Shown: piece by piece, positions 1 through 8,753 of the stretch
Layout: each line of letters begins with the position of its first letter
Position numbering within the stretch: position 1 is the first letter of the stretch
Assembly (NCBI GenBank): GCA_934500875.1
Contig: CAKSTL010000009.1
Coordinates: forward strand, 54,358 to 118,357
Reading direction: 5' to 3'
DNA length: 64,000 nucleotides
Origin: an uncultured Clostridia bacterium
GTDB taxonomy: Bacteria > Bacillota > Clostridia > UMGS1810
Notes under the pieces: model-generated
What the model saw: only the letters and a program-made list of their open reading frames with translations
What the model was told of the DNA's origin: nothing
The model's database searches: none
Program-made: the position numbers and the translations under genes

Positions 1-539
1 ATTAAAATATCGGTAAGAGCAAGAAGCTCTTTTATTCCGTCGTAAAGTCCGCCTGCGTCCAAAAGCACTTTTGTTCCGTTTTCTTTTGCAATGCGTGCCG
101 CCTCAACCGCCGCCGACATTTCGTTGCCGTCAACAAGAAGAAGCTCTGCGTTTTTTACAGCCTCTTTCTGCTTGTCGTCAAGAACAAGCGCAGGGGTGTT
201 TCCCTTATCGAAAACTATTGTTCTCGACGCTGTTTTTTCAGAGAGCATTACAACCGAGAAAAACGTGTCATAGCCCTTGTGAATGGTTATAAGGTCGGTG
301 CCGATACCGTATTTTTCAAAGTCTTTCAAAAGAAAATCAGCCTTGTCGTCATCAGTCATAGAGCCGATAAACGAAACGTCACCGCCAAGCTTTGCCGCAG
401 CGACAAGACCCGTTGCGCACGGGCCGCCGCCTGCTGCTTTTGAACCTTTGGCACGAAGCTTTGTATCTTCATTCGGATATTCCGGCAAAACCATAAGAGT
501 ATCATATACGTTTGCGCCTATTCCGACAATTTTACTCAT
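1..539 (-). CDS. PfkB-family sugar kinase (5' part, runs off window)
   Basis: Reading leftwards from ATG at 539, the frame stays open to the window edge, giving about 179 residues of a PfkB/ribokinase-fold kinase. The N-terminal glycine-rich element (around residues 36-46, AAGGGPCATG) and the following beta-strand FIGSM are typical of the substrate-binding half of PfkB kinases. The C-terminal ATP site and catalytic Asp lie outside the window, so the enzyme class rests on the N-terminal half only. The start overlaps the stop of the aldolase gene by four bases (ATGA), so the two are translationally coupled. Being last in an isomerase-oxidase-aldolase operon it probably phosphorylates a ketose that the aldolase then cleaves; the substrate is not deducible. 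Confidence 0.85.
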   Translation of the reverse strand, partial: MSKIVGIGANVYDTLMVLPEYPNEDTKLRAKGSKAAGGGPCATGLVAAAKLGGDVSFIGSMTDDDKADFLLKDFEKYGIGTDLITIHKGYDTFFSVVMLSEKTASRTIVFDKGNTPALVLDDKQKEAVKNAELLLVDGNEMSAAVEAARIAKENGTKVLLDAGGLYDGIKELLALTDIL

Positions 540-1363
540 GCTTTATTTTCAGCTCCCAAAAGTTTAATTTTTTCTGTTGCAAATGCAGATACAGACTTGA
601 TTGCGTCTTTCATAAAGAGGTCGATTGCGATTAAATCTCTTGAAGTATCAAATACCTTATTAAGGAAAGAGCAGCATACGTCAGTACCGAAGTTGATTTT
701 TGTAATACCTGCTTTGATAGCTTCTTTAATCTGGTCGTCGCCTACGCCCGAGCCGCCGTGAAGAACAAGTGCAACGTCTGTTGCGTCTGCAATTTCTTTA
801 ATTCTGTCGATAGCAAGCTTCGGAGCCTGTTTGTAGTGACCGTGAGCTGTTCCAACCATAATTGCAAGTGCGCAAACGCCTGTTTCGTTAACGTATTTAA
901 CAGCCTCGTCAACCTTTGTGTATTCGGTTGTTATACCGTCCTTTGTCGAGCCGATATGACCGAGCTCGCCTTCGATAGGAACGTTAACCGCCGCACAAAT
1001 TTCTTTAATTTTCTTTGTTGTTGCAATGTTGTCCTCAAAGCTCTGCATGGAAGCGTCAATCATAACGCCCGTGCAGCCGTAGCGAAGGGCTCTTACAACT
1101 TCTTTTTCGCCTGCGCCGTGGTCTAAGTGGAAGCAAACGGGAACGTCAGCTTCTGCAGCGGCTTTCAAAACGATAGGAGCAAGGTAGAAAGCTTCTTCGT
1201 TTGAAAAAAGACGTGAATACGACTGAATGATAACAGGCGCTTTTGCCTTTTTGGCAGCGTCGATTACACCCATAACCGTTTCCATATTGTAAACGTTAAA
1301 TGCAGGAATGGCAAAGCCTTTTCCTTTTGCAATATCGAGAATTTCTTTTAAATTAACAAGCAT
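536..1363 (-). CDS. Class II fructose/tagatose-bisphosphate-type aldolase
   Basis: A 275-residue zinc-dependent class II aldolase. Visible signature residues: HLDHG at about 79-83 (catalytic Asp and first zinc His), EGELG at 131-135, GTAHGHYK at 171-178 (zinc His), LHGGSG at 201-206 (third zinc His) and KINFGTD at 222-228 for phosphate binding. These enzymes cleave a ketose (bis)phosphate to dihydroxyacetone phosphate and an aldehyde. An in-frame ATG six codons upstream is rejected because a GGAGGG ribosome site sits six bases before the ATG at 1363. It follows the Fe-S gene closely and overlaps the kinase start by four bases. The family includes FbaA, GatY/KbaY and IolJ; the exact substrate is unknown. 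Confidence 0.9.
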   Translation of the reverse strand: MLVNLKEILDIAKGKGFAIPAFNVYNMETVMGVIDAAKKAKAPVIIQSYSRLFSNEEAFYLAPIVLKAAAEADVPVCFHLDHGAGEKEVVRALRYGCTGVMIDASMQSFEDNIATTKKIKEICAAVNVPIEGELGHIGSTKDGITTEYTKVDEAVKYVNETGVCALAIMVGTAHGHYKQAPKLAIDRIKEIADATDVALVLHGGSGVGDDQIKEAIKAGITKINFGTDVCCSFLNKVFDTSRDLIAIDLFMKDAIKSVSAFATEKIKLLGAENKA

Positions 1364-1384
1364 TTTTAACCCTCCAGACAAAAA

Positions 1385-2476
1385 TTACTGTAAATTGTTA
1401 GCGATAAGTTCGTGAATGCTGATAATGTCAATGCCGCCGTCAATCTTTTTAGCAGCTTCGTATTCGCCTACGCACTCAAATACGACACATTCGCCGCCTA
1501 CACGTTTTGCATCGTCAAGACGTCTTGCCGAAACTTTGTCGATAACCGAAGGAATGTATTCTCTTAAAAGGATACTTCCTGCCCATACTGTTTCTTTCTT
1601 AACAAGAAGCATATCGCAGATATCGCCGATTTTTTCAACAATACCTCTTGTGCTGTCCTCTTCAAGGTCACGTGCAAGGAAGAACGAATCCTGAACACTG
1701 TATTTTTTAACATCCTTTTTAAGGTTTAATTTGCCGTCTGCAACAAGTTTTGCGCAAAGTGCGGTAAATGTAATAACCTCAGCTTTAAGGTCAATGTTCC
1801 ACTCTTTGTATTCACGAAGAAGTGTTTTTGCGTCAGCAGGGTCAACCGTGATGATTGTCTTGAATTCGCCAACTTCTTTTGCAAATTTTTCCATAACTTC
1901 TTTTGTTTCGCTTGCAGCGCCCAAAAGCGTGTCAAGAACATAACCTGTGTCCGGCTCGTCTGCCAAAACCGTGTATTCAATTCCTGCCTTGTCAAGAACC
2001 TTCATAGCGGCAATTGCGCTGTCTGCTCCGACATATCTTGCGTCAGCGCCGAGAATAAGAACGGTGTCTTTTTTGTCAGCGTGTTTTTTGATTTCGCCAA
2101 GAAGCTTTGCGTCAACATCTTTTACGCCGTAGGGGTTTTTGTTTGCTGCAACGCTCTCAAGCATTTTTGTTATGTAAGCAGGAGTCTGGTCGTTTAAAGC
2201 TGCCTCAAGTCTTACTTCTTTTGTAAACTTAACGGGGTCCCAGCCTGTTGCACAGTCTTTTGTGCAGGCGCCGCAGAGTGCGCACTCATAAACATTGTCA
2301 ACAATGCTTCCTTCAAGCTTTGCTGCGCCTCTTTCAACGAGCGAAAGCGAAAGCGCTCTTGCTCTTGCAGTGTTTCTTTCCTGACCGGTTGCGTTGCCGA
2401 TAGGGCAAATGTGACGGCACATCCAGCAGAATCTGCAGCTGTCTATAATTTCTTTGCTTTTATTTGAAATTAACAT
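1385..2476 (-). CDS. Fe-S-binding protein, GlpC/heterodisulfide reductase-like oxidase partner
   Basis: A 363-residue protein with two N-terminal [4Fe-4S] motifs: Cys14, 17, 20 and 24 (CRFCWMCRHICP) and Cys65, 68, 71 and 75 (CALCGACTKDC). The rest is a soluble alpha/beta region without further cysteine clusters of the CCG type that I can see. Proteins of this kind act as electron-transfer subunits for FAD oxidases of the GlcD group. Here the FAD oxidase gene lies immediately upstream in the same operon, only 22 bases away, which supports a two-subunit oxidoreductase. The start at 2476 is preceded by GGGAGGA. The electron acceptor is unknown. Confidence 0.82.
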   Translation of the reverse strand: MLISNKSKEIIDSCRFCWMCRHICPIGNATGQERNTARARALSLSLVERGAAKLEGSIVDNVYECALCGACTKDCATGWDPVKFTKEVRLEAALNDQTPAYITKMLESVAANKNPYGVKDVDAKLLGEIKKHADKKDTVLILGADARYVGADSAIAAMKVLDKAGIEYTVLADEPDTGYVLDTLLGAASETKEVMEKFAKEVGEFKTIITVDPADAKTLLREYKEWNIDLKAEVITFTALCAKLVADGKLNLKKDVKKYSVQDSFFLARDLEEDSTRGIVEKIGDICDMLLVKKETVWAGSILLREYIPSVIDKVSARRLDDAKRVGGECVVFECVGEYEAAKKIDGGIDIISIHELIANNLQ

Positions 2477-2498
2477 AATTTAAAATCCTCCCTTATTA

Positions 2499-3917
2499 TT
2501 ATAATCCGAGTTTGTACGGATTTAAAATTCCGTTCGGGTCAAGCTGTTTCTTGATACCTTCAAATACCTGCATAGCAGGGCCGTACTGTTCTTTCATAAG
2601 TCTGCCGAGCTTGATACCTACGCCGTGGTGGTCGTTAACAACACCGCCGTTTGCAAGCGCTGTTCTTACACCGCAGGTCCAGATTTCGTTGTGAAGTTTT
2701 AATGCCTCGTGCGGGTCTTTGGGAGGATTATCAACGATAAATCTGTCGTAAATCATACAACCCCATTCATACCAGTGCGAGAAGTGAGCAATGAATTTTG
2801 CCATCGGGAAGTTTGTTTCGATAGCTTTCTTCATCTCCCAGTAGATGTTTTCAATCTTGTCGTAAGGAGCGATTGTGTCCATTGTACCGAACATCTGCGG
2901 CAAATCCATCATATGACCGGGATAGAAGAATGTAATCTTTTCATCCCACCATTTTTTACCGTAATCGCTGCCAAGGTCTTCTGCGCCGTATTTTGCAAAT
3001 GTTGAGAGAAGAATTTTTTCTTCAACCGCAACAAGCTCCGAAACGCCTTCGATAGCAATGTTCATAAATGCGCCCGGTTTTTCCACGCCGACAATTTTCT
3101 TGATAAGAGTAGCTGTTTCAGCTTCGTTGTAAAGACGCATAACAGAAGGTTTGAATTTCTGCAAAAGTTCTCTTGAAGCCGAGAAAGCGTCTGTCATATT
3201 CTTAAAGAGGAAGCCTCTGAAACGTCTTTCTTCAGGCTGGTCGTAAATTCTGATTTGAGCCTTTGTCATAATTCCGAGCGTACCTTCGCTGCCGATGAAA
3301 ATCTGGTTAAGGTCAGGACCTGCAGCGTGCTTCGGAGCGGGCGAAGTTTCAATAATGTCGCCGTTGGGAAGAACAACCTCCATACCGAGAACCATATCGT
3401 CGATTTTGCCGTATTTTGTGGATACAACGCCGATACCTCTGTGTGCCAAAAATCCGCCGACTGTAGAACAGGTAAGCGAAGAAGGATAATGCATTGTAGC
3501 TTTGCCTCTTTCGTTTGCCATCCACTCCAAGTGTTTGTAGATTGTACCTGTGCCGCACTCTATGTACATGGATTTTTCATTGATGTTGTATATTTTGTCC
3601 ATTCTCTTTGTATCGAGAACAATGCCGCCGCAAACCGGAATAGCGCCGCCCTGCGTACCGCCGCCGCCGCCCCAGGTTGTTACGGGGATTTTATAGTAAT
3701 TTGCGATTTTTAAAACTTTGGAAACTTCTTTAGCGTCTTTGGGCGATACAACGACGTCAGCCTCGGGCATACGCTGTCCCCTGTCAGCCCACATTCTCGA
3801 AAGCCAGTAATAGTCAACGCTGTGAGTGATTTTGTCAATTTCTCTTGTAGAACAGTTTTCTTTTCCGACTGCGTCCTCAAGCTCGGAGGCAATCATATCA
3901 AATAAAAATTCGTTCAT
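2499..3917 (-). CDS. FAD-linked oxidase (GlcD / alkyl-DHAP synthase-like)
   Basis: A 472-residue flavoprotein of the VAO/PCMH type. The N-terminal FAD-binding half shows the PP-loop region TTWGGGGGTQGG (about 80-91) and GSEGTLGIMTKAQI (about 209-222). The C-terminal half contains HFSHWYEWG and the DHHGVG segment near the active site, which is characteristic of the alkyl-dihydroxyacetonephosphate synthase/D-lactate dehydrogenase branch. Such enzymes oxidise 2-hydroxy acids or handle acyl-DHAP; which applies here cannot be told. AAGGAG precedes the ATG. It sits between the isomerase and the Fe-S gene, so it probably forms a complex with the Fe-S protein and oxidises an intermediate of the same pathway. 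Confidence 0.85.
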   Translation of the reverse strand: MNEFLFDMIASELEDAVGKENCSTREIDKITHSVDYYWLSRMWADRGQRMPEADVVVSPKDAKEVSKVLKIANYYKIPVTTWGGGGGTQGGAIPVCGGIVLDTKRMDKIYNINEKSMYIECGTGTIYKHLEWMANERGKATMHYPSSLTCSTVGGFLAHRGIGVVSTKYGKIDDMVLGMEVVLPNGDIIETSPAPKHAAGPDLNQIFIGSEGTLGIMTKAQIRIYDQPEERRFRGFLFKNMTDAFSASRELLQKFKPSVMRLYNEAETATLIKKIVGVEKPGAFMNIAIEGVSELVAVEEKILLSTFAKYGAEDLGSDYGKKWWDEKITFFYPGHMMDLPQMFGTMDTIAPYDKIENIYWEMKKAIETNFPMAKFIAHFSHWYEWGCMIYDRFIVDNPPKDPHEALKLHNEIWTCGVRTALANGGVVNDHHGVGIKLGRLMKEQYGPAMQVFEGIKKQLDPNGILNPYKLGL

Positions 3918-3951
3918 TTTGTTTTCTCCTTTTTATTATAATTTTAATGGA

Positions 3952-5355
3952 TTAGCTGTTTATATCGTCAAATTCAAGGTTAGGAATGTATTTTGTAAAC
4001 TCTTCCAGAACCTCGGCATAATCGCCGTAAATTTCGCTCATATGGTGAATGTAAGGGCCGTTGATAAGCTTTTTCTCAAGCTTTGAAAGGTCGTTGAATT
4101 CTGCCCACATATATGTTCCGAATGTGTAGGGACCTTCGCAGGTGTTAAACTTACCGCCAAGAAGCTTGTATGTGCCTCTCTCGCCCTGGAAACGTGTGAT
4201 GGTGTATGTGCCGTCTTTAGCCTGGAAGCTCGGTTTTGTGTTAAAGAGCTTAGCCTGCACGCCGTCTTTCTTTGCAGAAATCGGGAACGGACCGCAGTGC
4301 CACAAAAGCTCGGAGTTTTTGTTGATGGGGTTTCTTGCCGTAAACTCGCCGAAGAGCGGTTTTGCACCGCCTCTTGACGCAGAGAGCAGAATTGCCTGCG
4401 AAATTGCACCGTGAAGGTCGGATTCGCACGTTACAATGTAACCCATATCGTAGAGGATACTCATTGCAAGACAGGGATTTGCGCCGAAAGCCTGGGGCAT
4501 TGAAGTCCAACATTCCGACAGAAGAACGTCTGCGTTTGTATCTTCAAACACTTCTATGTAAGCGTAAACGAAGGTGAGCATTTTTTTGAGGGTTTCGTCG
4601 TCAAGACCTGCAACGTCGTACTGCGCTTTAAGCCTTGCAAGGTCAACGTCCAGAACGCCCTGTTTTTCTTTGTAGAGTCTTTCAAGCTTTTCGGTAAATA
4701 CAGCCATATTTACGGTTGAAATGTTTGTGCCGAATTTTTCGGTAATTTCAAGCTCGTTGGACATAACGCTCTTAAACGGGTTAAGTCTTGTTCCAACCTG
4801 TGTAACCTTAAGGTTTTTGAAGTTTTTAACCATTGTTGCAACCGAGAAGAATTTCTTTAAGCCGTCGGCAAAGATTTCATCCTCAATCTGACAGTTTTCA
4901 ATGTAAGAGAAAGGAATGTTCAATCTCTTAAGCTGTTTGCTTATCGCAAAAAGTCCGCACTGTGCGTCGGTGAAACGTCCGCCGTCCTCGTCAAAACGCA
5001 TATCCTGCGGTCCCCACAAAAGCGTGGGCAGGTTCATCATTTTTGCGATTGTGCCGGCAGCTTCTTCGTTACCGAAGTTGCAGTTTACGATAAAGATTGC
5101 ATTTACGCCTTCTTTAACGAAGTAATCCCTTACCTTTTCGCAGTCCGAAACATCTGAGAGAAGACCCTCGTCGTTAAGCCATTCCAAATCCACAAACGAA
5201 GTGTTTTCGTCGGTGAAATTTTCTTTTATGTACTTAACGATGTGGTTTTTGTTTTCCACAGCGTACTTCGGAGCGAAGATGCCTTTTCTGGTTTTCCAGT
5301 CTGCAAGGTACCTTCTTTCGGTTACAAGACCGATTTTGAGTTTGTAATCCATCAT
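3952..5355 (-). CDS. L-fucose/L-arabinose isomerase-like protein
   Basis: A 467-residue protein of the fucose/arabinose isomerase fold, shorter than FucI (about 590) and close to AraA length. The C-terminal half has the metal-site segments LSECWTSMP and CESDLHGAIS, the Glu/Asp pair that binds Mn2+ in the family. It is expected to interconvert an aldose and a ketulose. An ATG 14 codons upstream is rejected because AAAGGGTGA lies eight bases before the ATG at 5355. It is the first gene of a minus-strand operon with a sigma-A promoter at 5413-5441. The accompanying aldolase and PfkB kinase suggest isomerisation, phosphorylation and cleavage of a sugar. Substrate specificity in this family is not readable from sequence alone. 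Confidence 0.82.
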   Translation of the reverse strand: MMDYKLKIGLVTERRYLADWKTRKGIFAPKYAVENKNHIVKYIKENFTDENTSFVDLEWLNDEGLLSDVSDCEKVRDYFVKEGVNAIFIVNCNFGNEEAAGTIAKMMNLPTLLWGPQDMRFDEDGGRFTDAQCGLFAISKQLKRLNIPFSYIENCQIEDEIFADGLKKFFSVATMVKNFKNLKVTQVGTRLNPFKSVMSNELEITEKFGTNISTVNMAVFTEKLERLYKEKQGVLDVDLARLKAQYDVAGLDDETLKKMLTFVYAYIEVFEDTNADVLLSECWTSMPQAFGANPCLAMSILYDMGYIVTCESDLHGAISQAILLSASRGGAKPLFGEFTARNPINKNSELLWHCGPFPISAKKDGVQAKLFNTKPSFQAKDGTYTITRFQGERGTYKLLGGKFNTCEGPYTFGTYMWAEFNDLSKLEKKLINGPYIHHMSEIYGDYAEVLEEFTKYIPNLEFDDINS

Positions 5356-5412
5356 TCTTATCACCCTTTGTTTATGAAAATAATTTTTATTTTTCACTTT
5401 TTAAACAAAAAT

Positions 5413-5441
5413 ATTTTATCACAGAATGAAAAAAATTTCAA
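5413..5441 (-). promoter_or_regulatory. sigma-A promoter of the isomerase operon
   Basis: On the minus strand TTGAAA (5436-5441) and TAAAAT (5413-5418) are separated by exactly 17 bases, about 58 bases upstream of the isomerase start. Confidence 0.7.
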
Positions 5442-5466
5442 TACCTTTTTATAAAAAAATATGGAT

Positions 5467-5485
5467 TTTACACTTTTTGTGTAAA
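5467..5485. promoter_or_regulatory. 19-bp palindrome between divergent promoters
   Basis: Perfect inverted repeat TTTACAC-5-GTGTAAA, lying upstream of both the isomerase-operon promoter and the alpha-galactosidase promoter. It is followed at about 5495-5520 by a second, imperfect dyad around GCGCAC...GTGC. The position suits an operator for a dimeric repressor or activator; the protein is unknown. Confidence 0.5.
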
Positions 5486-5560
5486 TATTACAAATATGCG
5501 CACGAAAGATGTGCAATATAATGAATTTTTACTGTATATCAACGAAAAAATTTGTTTTTG

Positions 5561-5589
5561 TTGACAAGCCGGTTTATGTGTGCTATTAT
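5561..5589 (+). promoter_or_regulatory. sigma-A promoter of the alpha-galactosidase gene
   Basis: Consensus TTGACA (5561-5566), 17-base spacer, TATTAT (5584-5589). The ATG at 5630 follows about 40 bases later with an AAAGGAGGA site in between. Confidence 0.85.
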
Positions 5590-5629
5590 TCAGATATGTA
5601 ATAATGTGATTTTTAAAGGAGGATATACA

Positions 5630-7828
5630 ATGCCTGTTTCGTATGACGAAAAAAACAAAGTTTTTAATATTTATACTAAAAATTTCAGCCTTGTTTTCGG
5701 AATTTTTAAAGACAAGGTGCCGATTTTAATCCACTGCGGAAAGAGAATAAAAAACACCTATGATATTGATAAAATGCTTGATTATAAGCTGAAAAGAGTT
5801 GTTACGTTTTCGGCAAGAAACAAAGACCTTGACGAAGAGGTAACGCTTGAAGCGGTATCGGCAATTTATCCTACATACGGAAATGCCGACCTTAGAATTC
5901 CTGCTCTTTCAATTGTGCACAATGATGGCACAATGTGCTCTAATTTCTATTATAAAGAGCACAAAATAACAGAAGGCGAAGCAAAACCCGAGGGACTGCC
6001 GTATGTTTACAGCGAGGAGGGCGACAATGTTCAAACCCTTACTTTAAAGCTTTATGACGAGGTGGGAAAGCTTACTCTTACGCTTTCGTACACTGCGTTT
6101 TACGATTATGACGTTATCACCCAGAACGTAAAGCTTGAAAACGGCGGCGGAAAAGTTAAAATTGACAGAATTATGAGTGCGGCGGTTGATTTGCCCGACA
6201 AGGATTTTGATTTTATTCACCTCTACGGTCACTGGGCAAGAGAACGTCAGATTCAGCGTGCACCGCTTATAAACGGCGGTATGACGGTGGATTCAAAAAG
6301 AGGTTCCTCCAGTGCGCACCACAATCCGTTCTTTGCGCTTGCGCGCAAAAATACTGATGAATTTTCGGGCGAGGTTTACGGTTTTTCGCATTTATACAGC
6401 GGAAACTTTGTTGCCGGCGCTGAGGTTGACACGCTTAACAACACACGCGCGTTTATCGGCATAAATCCGTTTAATTTTGCGTGGACCCTTGAAAACGGCG
6501 AGAGCTTTACGGCGCCCGAAGGCGTTATCTGCTATTCGTGCGAGGGCATAGGCAAAATGTCGGATAATTTGCAAAAATTAGCACGAAGAAGAATTTGCAG
6601 AGGCAAATACCGTGATATCGAGCGCCCCGTGCTTCTTAACAACTGGGAGGCAACATATTTTAATTTTAACGAGGATAAGCTTTTGGATATCGCCAAAAAG
6701 GCAAAAGAGGCAGGGGTTGAGCTGTTTGTTCTGGATGACGGCTGGTTCGGCAAGCGTGATGATGACAAAACTTCGCTCGGCGACTGGTTTGTGGATAAAG
6801 AAAAGCTTCCGAACGGCATAGCGGGTCTTGCAAAGAAGATAAACGATATGGGTCTTAAATTCGGTCTTTGGTTTGAGCCTGAGGCAATTTCGCCCATAAG
6901 CGAGCTTTATAAAAATCATCCCGACTGGTGTCTGCACATAAAGAACAGACCGCAGAACGAGGGCAGGCACGAATATCTTCTGGATTTATCACGCGGTGAG
7001 GTGTGCGATTACATAATCGGAATTTTGTCCGACGTTTTGGGCAGTGCAAATATAGAGTACGTAAAGTGGGATATGAACAGAAATATGACCGACGTCGGAA
7101 GTGCGGATATTTCGCCCGAAAGACAGTGCGAGGTTGCGCACCGCTATATGCTGGGTCTTTACAGAGTTCTGGAAACGCTTACAAATAAATTTCCGAACAT
7201 CCTTTTTGAAGGCTGCTCGGGCGGCGGCGGACGTTTTGACCTTGGTATGCTTCATTATTTTCCGCAGATTTGGACGAGCGACGACAGTGACGCCGTTGAA
7301 AGACTTTACATTCAGCACGGCACAAGTATGCTTTATCCCACATCTGCAATGGGAGCGCACGTTTCAGCTTCGCCGAATCATCAGGTATACCGTACAACTT
7401 CAATTGATATCAGGGGCCACGTTGCGATGTGCGGTCAGTTTGGCTACGAGCTTGATTTGAACAAGATTTCGGATGAAGAATTTGAAGCGGTGAAGGAGCA
7501 GATAAAATTCTACAAGACGATTTCGCACATTACGCATAAGGGCACAATGTACCGTCTGCTTTCTCCGTTTGAAGGAAACTATGCGGTTTGGGAATTTTTA
7601 TCGGAGAATGAGGACGAAATAGTTCTTATGATTGCAAGCGTTATAAGAAGGGGAGGATGGCTTGCGCAAACACGTATTTTGCTCAAGGGTCTTGATGAGG
7701 ACGCAAGTTACAGGGTAGAAAATACGGGTGAAATTTACGGCGGAGATTTCCTTATGAACGTTGGATTTAAGCGAAGCCCGGACAGCGACTTTGAAAGCGA
7801 GCTTCTGGTTATAAGAAAAGTGAAATAA
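5630..7828 (+). CDS. Alpha-galactosidase, GH36
   Basis: A 732-residue glycoside hydrolase of family 36, the usual length for bacterial AgaA/RafA enzymes. It removes terminal alpha-1,6-galactose from raffinose-type oligosaccharides or galactomannan. Diagnostic segments: FVLDDGWFG (about 363-371), FGLWFEPEAIS, KWDMNRNMTD with the nucleophile Asp at about residue 481, CSGGGGRFD, and WTSDDSD with the likely acid/base Asp at about 551. No signal peptide is visible, so it is probably cytoplasmic and depends on oligosaccharide import. The start at 5630 is fixed by AAAGGAGGA; a longer in-frame extension to 5552 would begin upstream of the promoter. A terminator hairpin follows at 7902. Confidence 0.96.
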   Translation: MPVSYDEKNKVFNIYTKNFSLVFGIFKDKVPILIHCGKRIKNTYDIDKMLDYKLKRVVTFSARNKDLDEEVTLEAVSAIYPTYGNADLRIPALSIVHNDGTMCSNFYYKEHKITEGEAKPEGLPYVYSEEGDNVQTLTLKLYDEVGKLTLTLSYTAFYDYDVITQNVKLENGGGKVKIDRIMSAAVDLPDKDFDFIHLYGHWARERQIQRAPLINGGMTVDSKRGSSSAHHNPFFALARKNTDEFSGEVYGFSHLYSGNFVAGAEVDTLNNTRAFIGINPFNFAWTLENGESFTAPEGVICYSCEGIGKMSDNLQKLARRRICRGKYRDIERPVLLNNWEATYFNFNEDKLLDIAKKAKEAGVELFVLDDGWFGKRDDDKTSLGDWFVDKEKLPNGIAGLAKKINDMGLKFGLWFEPEAISPISELYKNHPDWCLHIKNRPQNEGRHEYLLDLSRGEVCDYIIGILSDVLGSANIEYVKWDMNRNMTDVGSADISPERQCEVAHRYMLGLYRVLETLTNKFPNILFEGCSGGGGRFDLGMLHYFPQIWTSDDSDAVERLYIQHGTSMLYPTSAMGAHVSASPNHQVYRTTSIDIRGHVAMCGQFGYELDLNKISDEEFEAVKEQIKFYKTISHITHKGTMYRLLSPFEGNYAVWEFLSENEDEIVLMIASVIRRGGWLAQTRILLKGLDEDASYRVENTGEIYGGDFLMNVGFKRSPDSDFESELLVIRKVK

Positions 7829-7863
7829 ACAAGAATTTAAAGTTTAAAAGACCTGCAAAAGAT

Positions 7864-7972
7864 ATGAACTGCTCCAATTTGTACAGACAGCACCAAAAAT
7901 ACCTCCTATGGTTTTTATTATACCATAGGAGGCTCTTTTTTTCTATTGTCCATTTTTACCGGACCTGTTCAT
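7864..7972. repeat. 109-bp inverted-repeat element with internal terminator (IS-end-like, MITE-like)
   Basis: The two ends are imperfect inverted repeats: both read ATGAAC-N3-TCC, then an AT-rich stretch, then TG(T/G)ACA and a final AG (left 7864-7890, right 7943-7972 on the complement). Between them lies the terminator stem at 7902-7932. The ends resemble insertion-sequence termini, but no transposase is present and no target duplication is obvious. It fills the gap between the convergent alpha-galactosidase and nagB genes. Confidence 0.45.
7902..7942. terminator. Terminator shared by alpha-galactosidase and nagB
   Basis: 11-bp perfect stem CCTCCTATGGT / ACCATAGGAGG with a 9-base loop, followed on the plus strand by a run of eight T from 7935. 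A shorter T-rich stretch follows on the minus strand, so it may work in both directions for the convergent genes. Confidence 0.85.
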
Positions 7973-7999
7973 TTCGGCAAGAGGTCTTTTTATGTATTT

Positions 8000-8719
8000 T
8001 TAAGAGAGAGCCTCTTTGTCGCAAATGAGGGTAACGTCCGAATGGACTTTTAACATAGACGCAGGAACGTCTGTTGTGATGCTGTCGGTAAGAAGTGCCT
8101 TTACCGCTTCTTTTTTGCCCCCGCCGTTTGCAAGAATTATAATCTTGCGTGCTTTGAGAATTGTTCCTATTCCCATTGTAAGGGCTTTTGTCGGCACGTC
8201 CGAAATATCATCGAAAAACCTTGAGTTTGCTCTTACCGTGCTTTCTGTCAGCGATGTAAGATGTGTTAAAAGGTTTAAATTTTCTGCCGGCTCGTTAAAG
8301 CCTATGTGACCGTTCTGACCTATTCCCAGAATCTGCAAGTCAATGCCGCCGTTTTGTGCTATAAGCTTTTCAAAATTGTCACATTCTGCAAAGGTATCGC
8401 TGCATTTGCCGTCAAGAATATGAGTGTTTTCTTTCTTTATATTGATTTTTGAAAATAAATTTTCTTCCATAAAATAGTGGTAGCTTTGCGGATTATCTGC
8501 CGAAATGGGATAGTATTCGTCAAGGTTAAACGTTCGGATGTCCGAAAAATCAACTCTTTTTTCGTTATACATTTTAACAAGCTCATTATACATTCCCACG
8601 GGTGTTGAGCCTGTTGCAAGCCCAAGAACGCTTTGCGGATTCAGCGTTATCTGACCTGCGACAATCTGCGCTGCTTTAAGCGAAAGTTCGGTGTAGTTTT
8701 CACATTTCAGAAGTCTCAT
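8000..8719 (-). CDS. nagB: Glucosamine-6-phosphate deaminase
   Basis: A 239-residue NagB, which converts glucosamine-6-phosphate to fructose-6-phosphate and ammonia and so feeds amino sugars into glycolysis. Family hallmarks are present: LATGSTPVGMY (about 34-44), FNLDEYY (64-70, with the catalytic Asp), and GIGQNGHIGFNEP (136-148, with the ring-opening His). The ATG at 8719 is preceded by GGAGG. No nagA lies next to it; it stands alone with a divergent AraC-type regulator. It is convergent with the alpha-galactosidase gene and shares its terminator region. Its leader contains a long hairpin at 8754-8790. Confidence 0.95.
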   Translation of the reverse strand: MRLLKCENYTELSLKAAQIVAGQITLNPQSVLGLATGSTPVGMYNELVKMYNEKRVDFSDIRTFNLDEYYPISADNPQSYHYFMEENLFSKINIKKENTHILDGKCSDTFAECDNFEKLIAQNGGIDLQILGIGQNGHIGFNEPAENLNLLTHLTSLTESTVRANSRFFDDISDVPTKALTMGIGTILKARKIIILANGGGKKEAVKALLTDSITTDVPASMLKVHSDVTLICDKEALS

Positions 8720-8753
8720 AAAAATTCCTCCGCATTATTTGCTATCCTCAGAA

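Noticed and set aside
1..5355. Sulfoquinovose (sulfo-EMP-like) degradation as the function of the first operon
   Set aside because: Isomerase, kinase and aldolase would fit, but no sulfoquinovosidase, sulfolactaldehyde reductase or sulfonate exporter is present in the window, so the assignment has no specific support.
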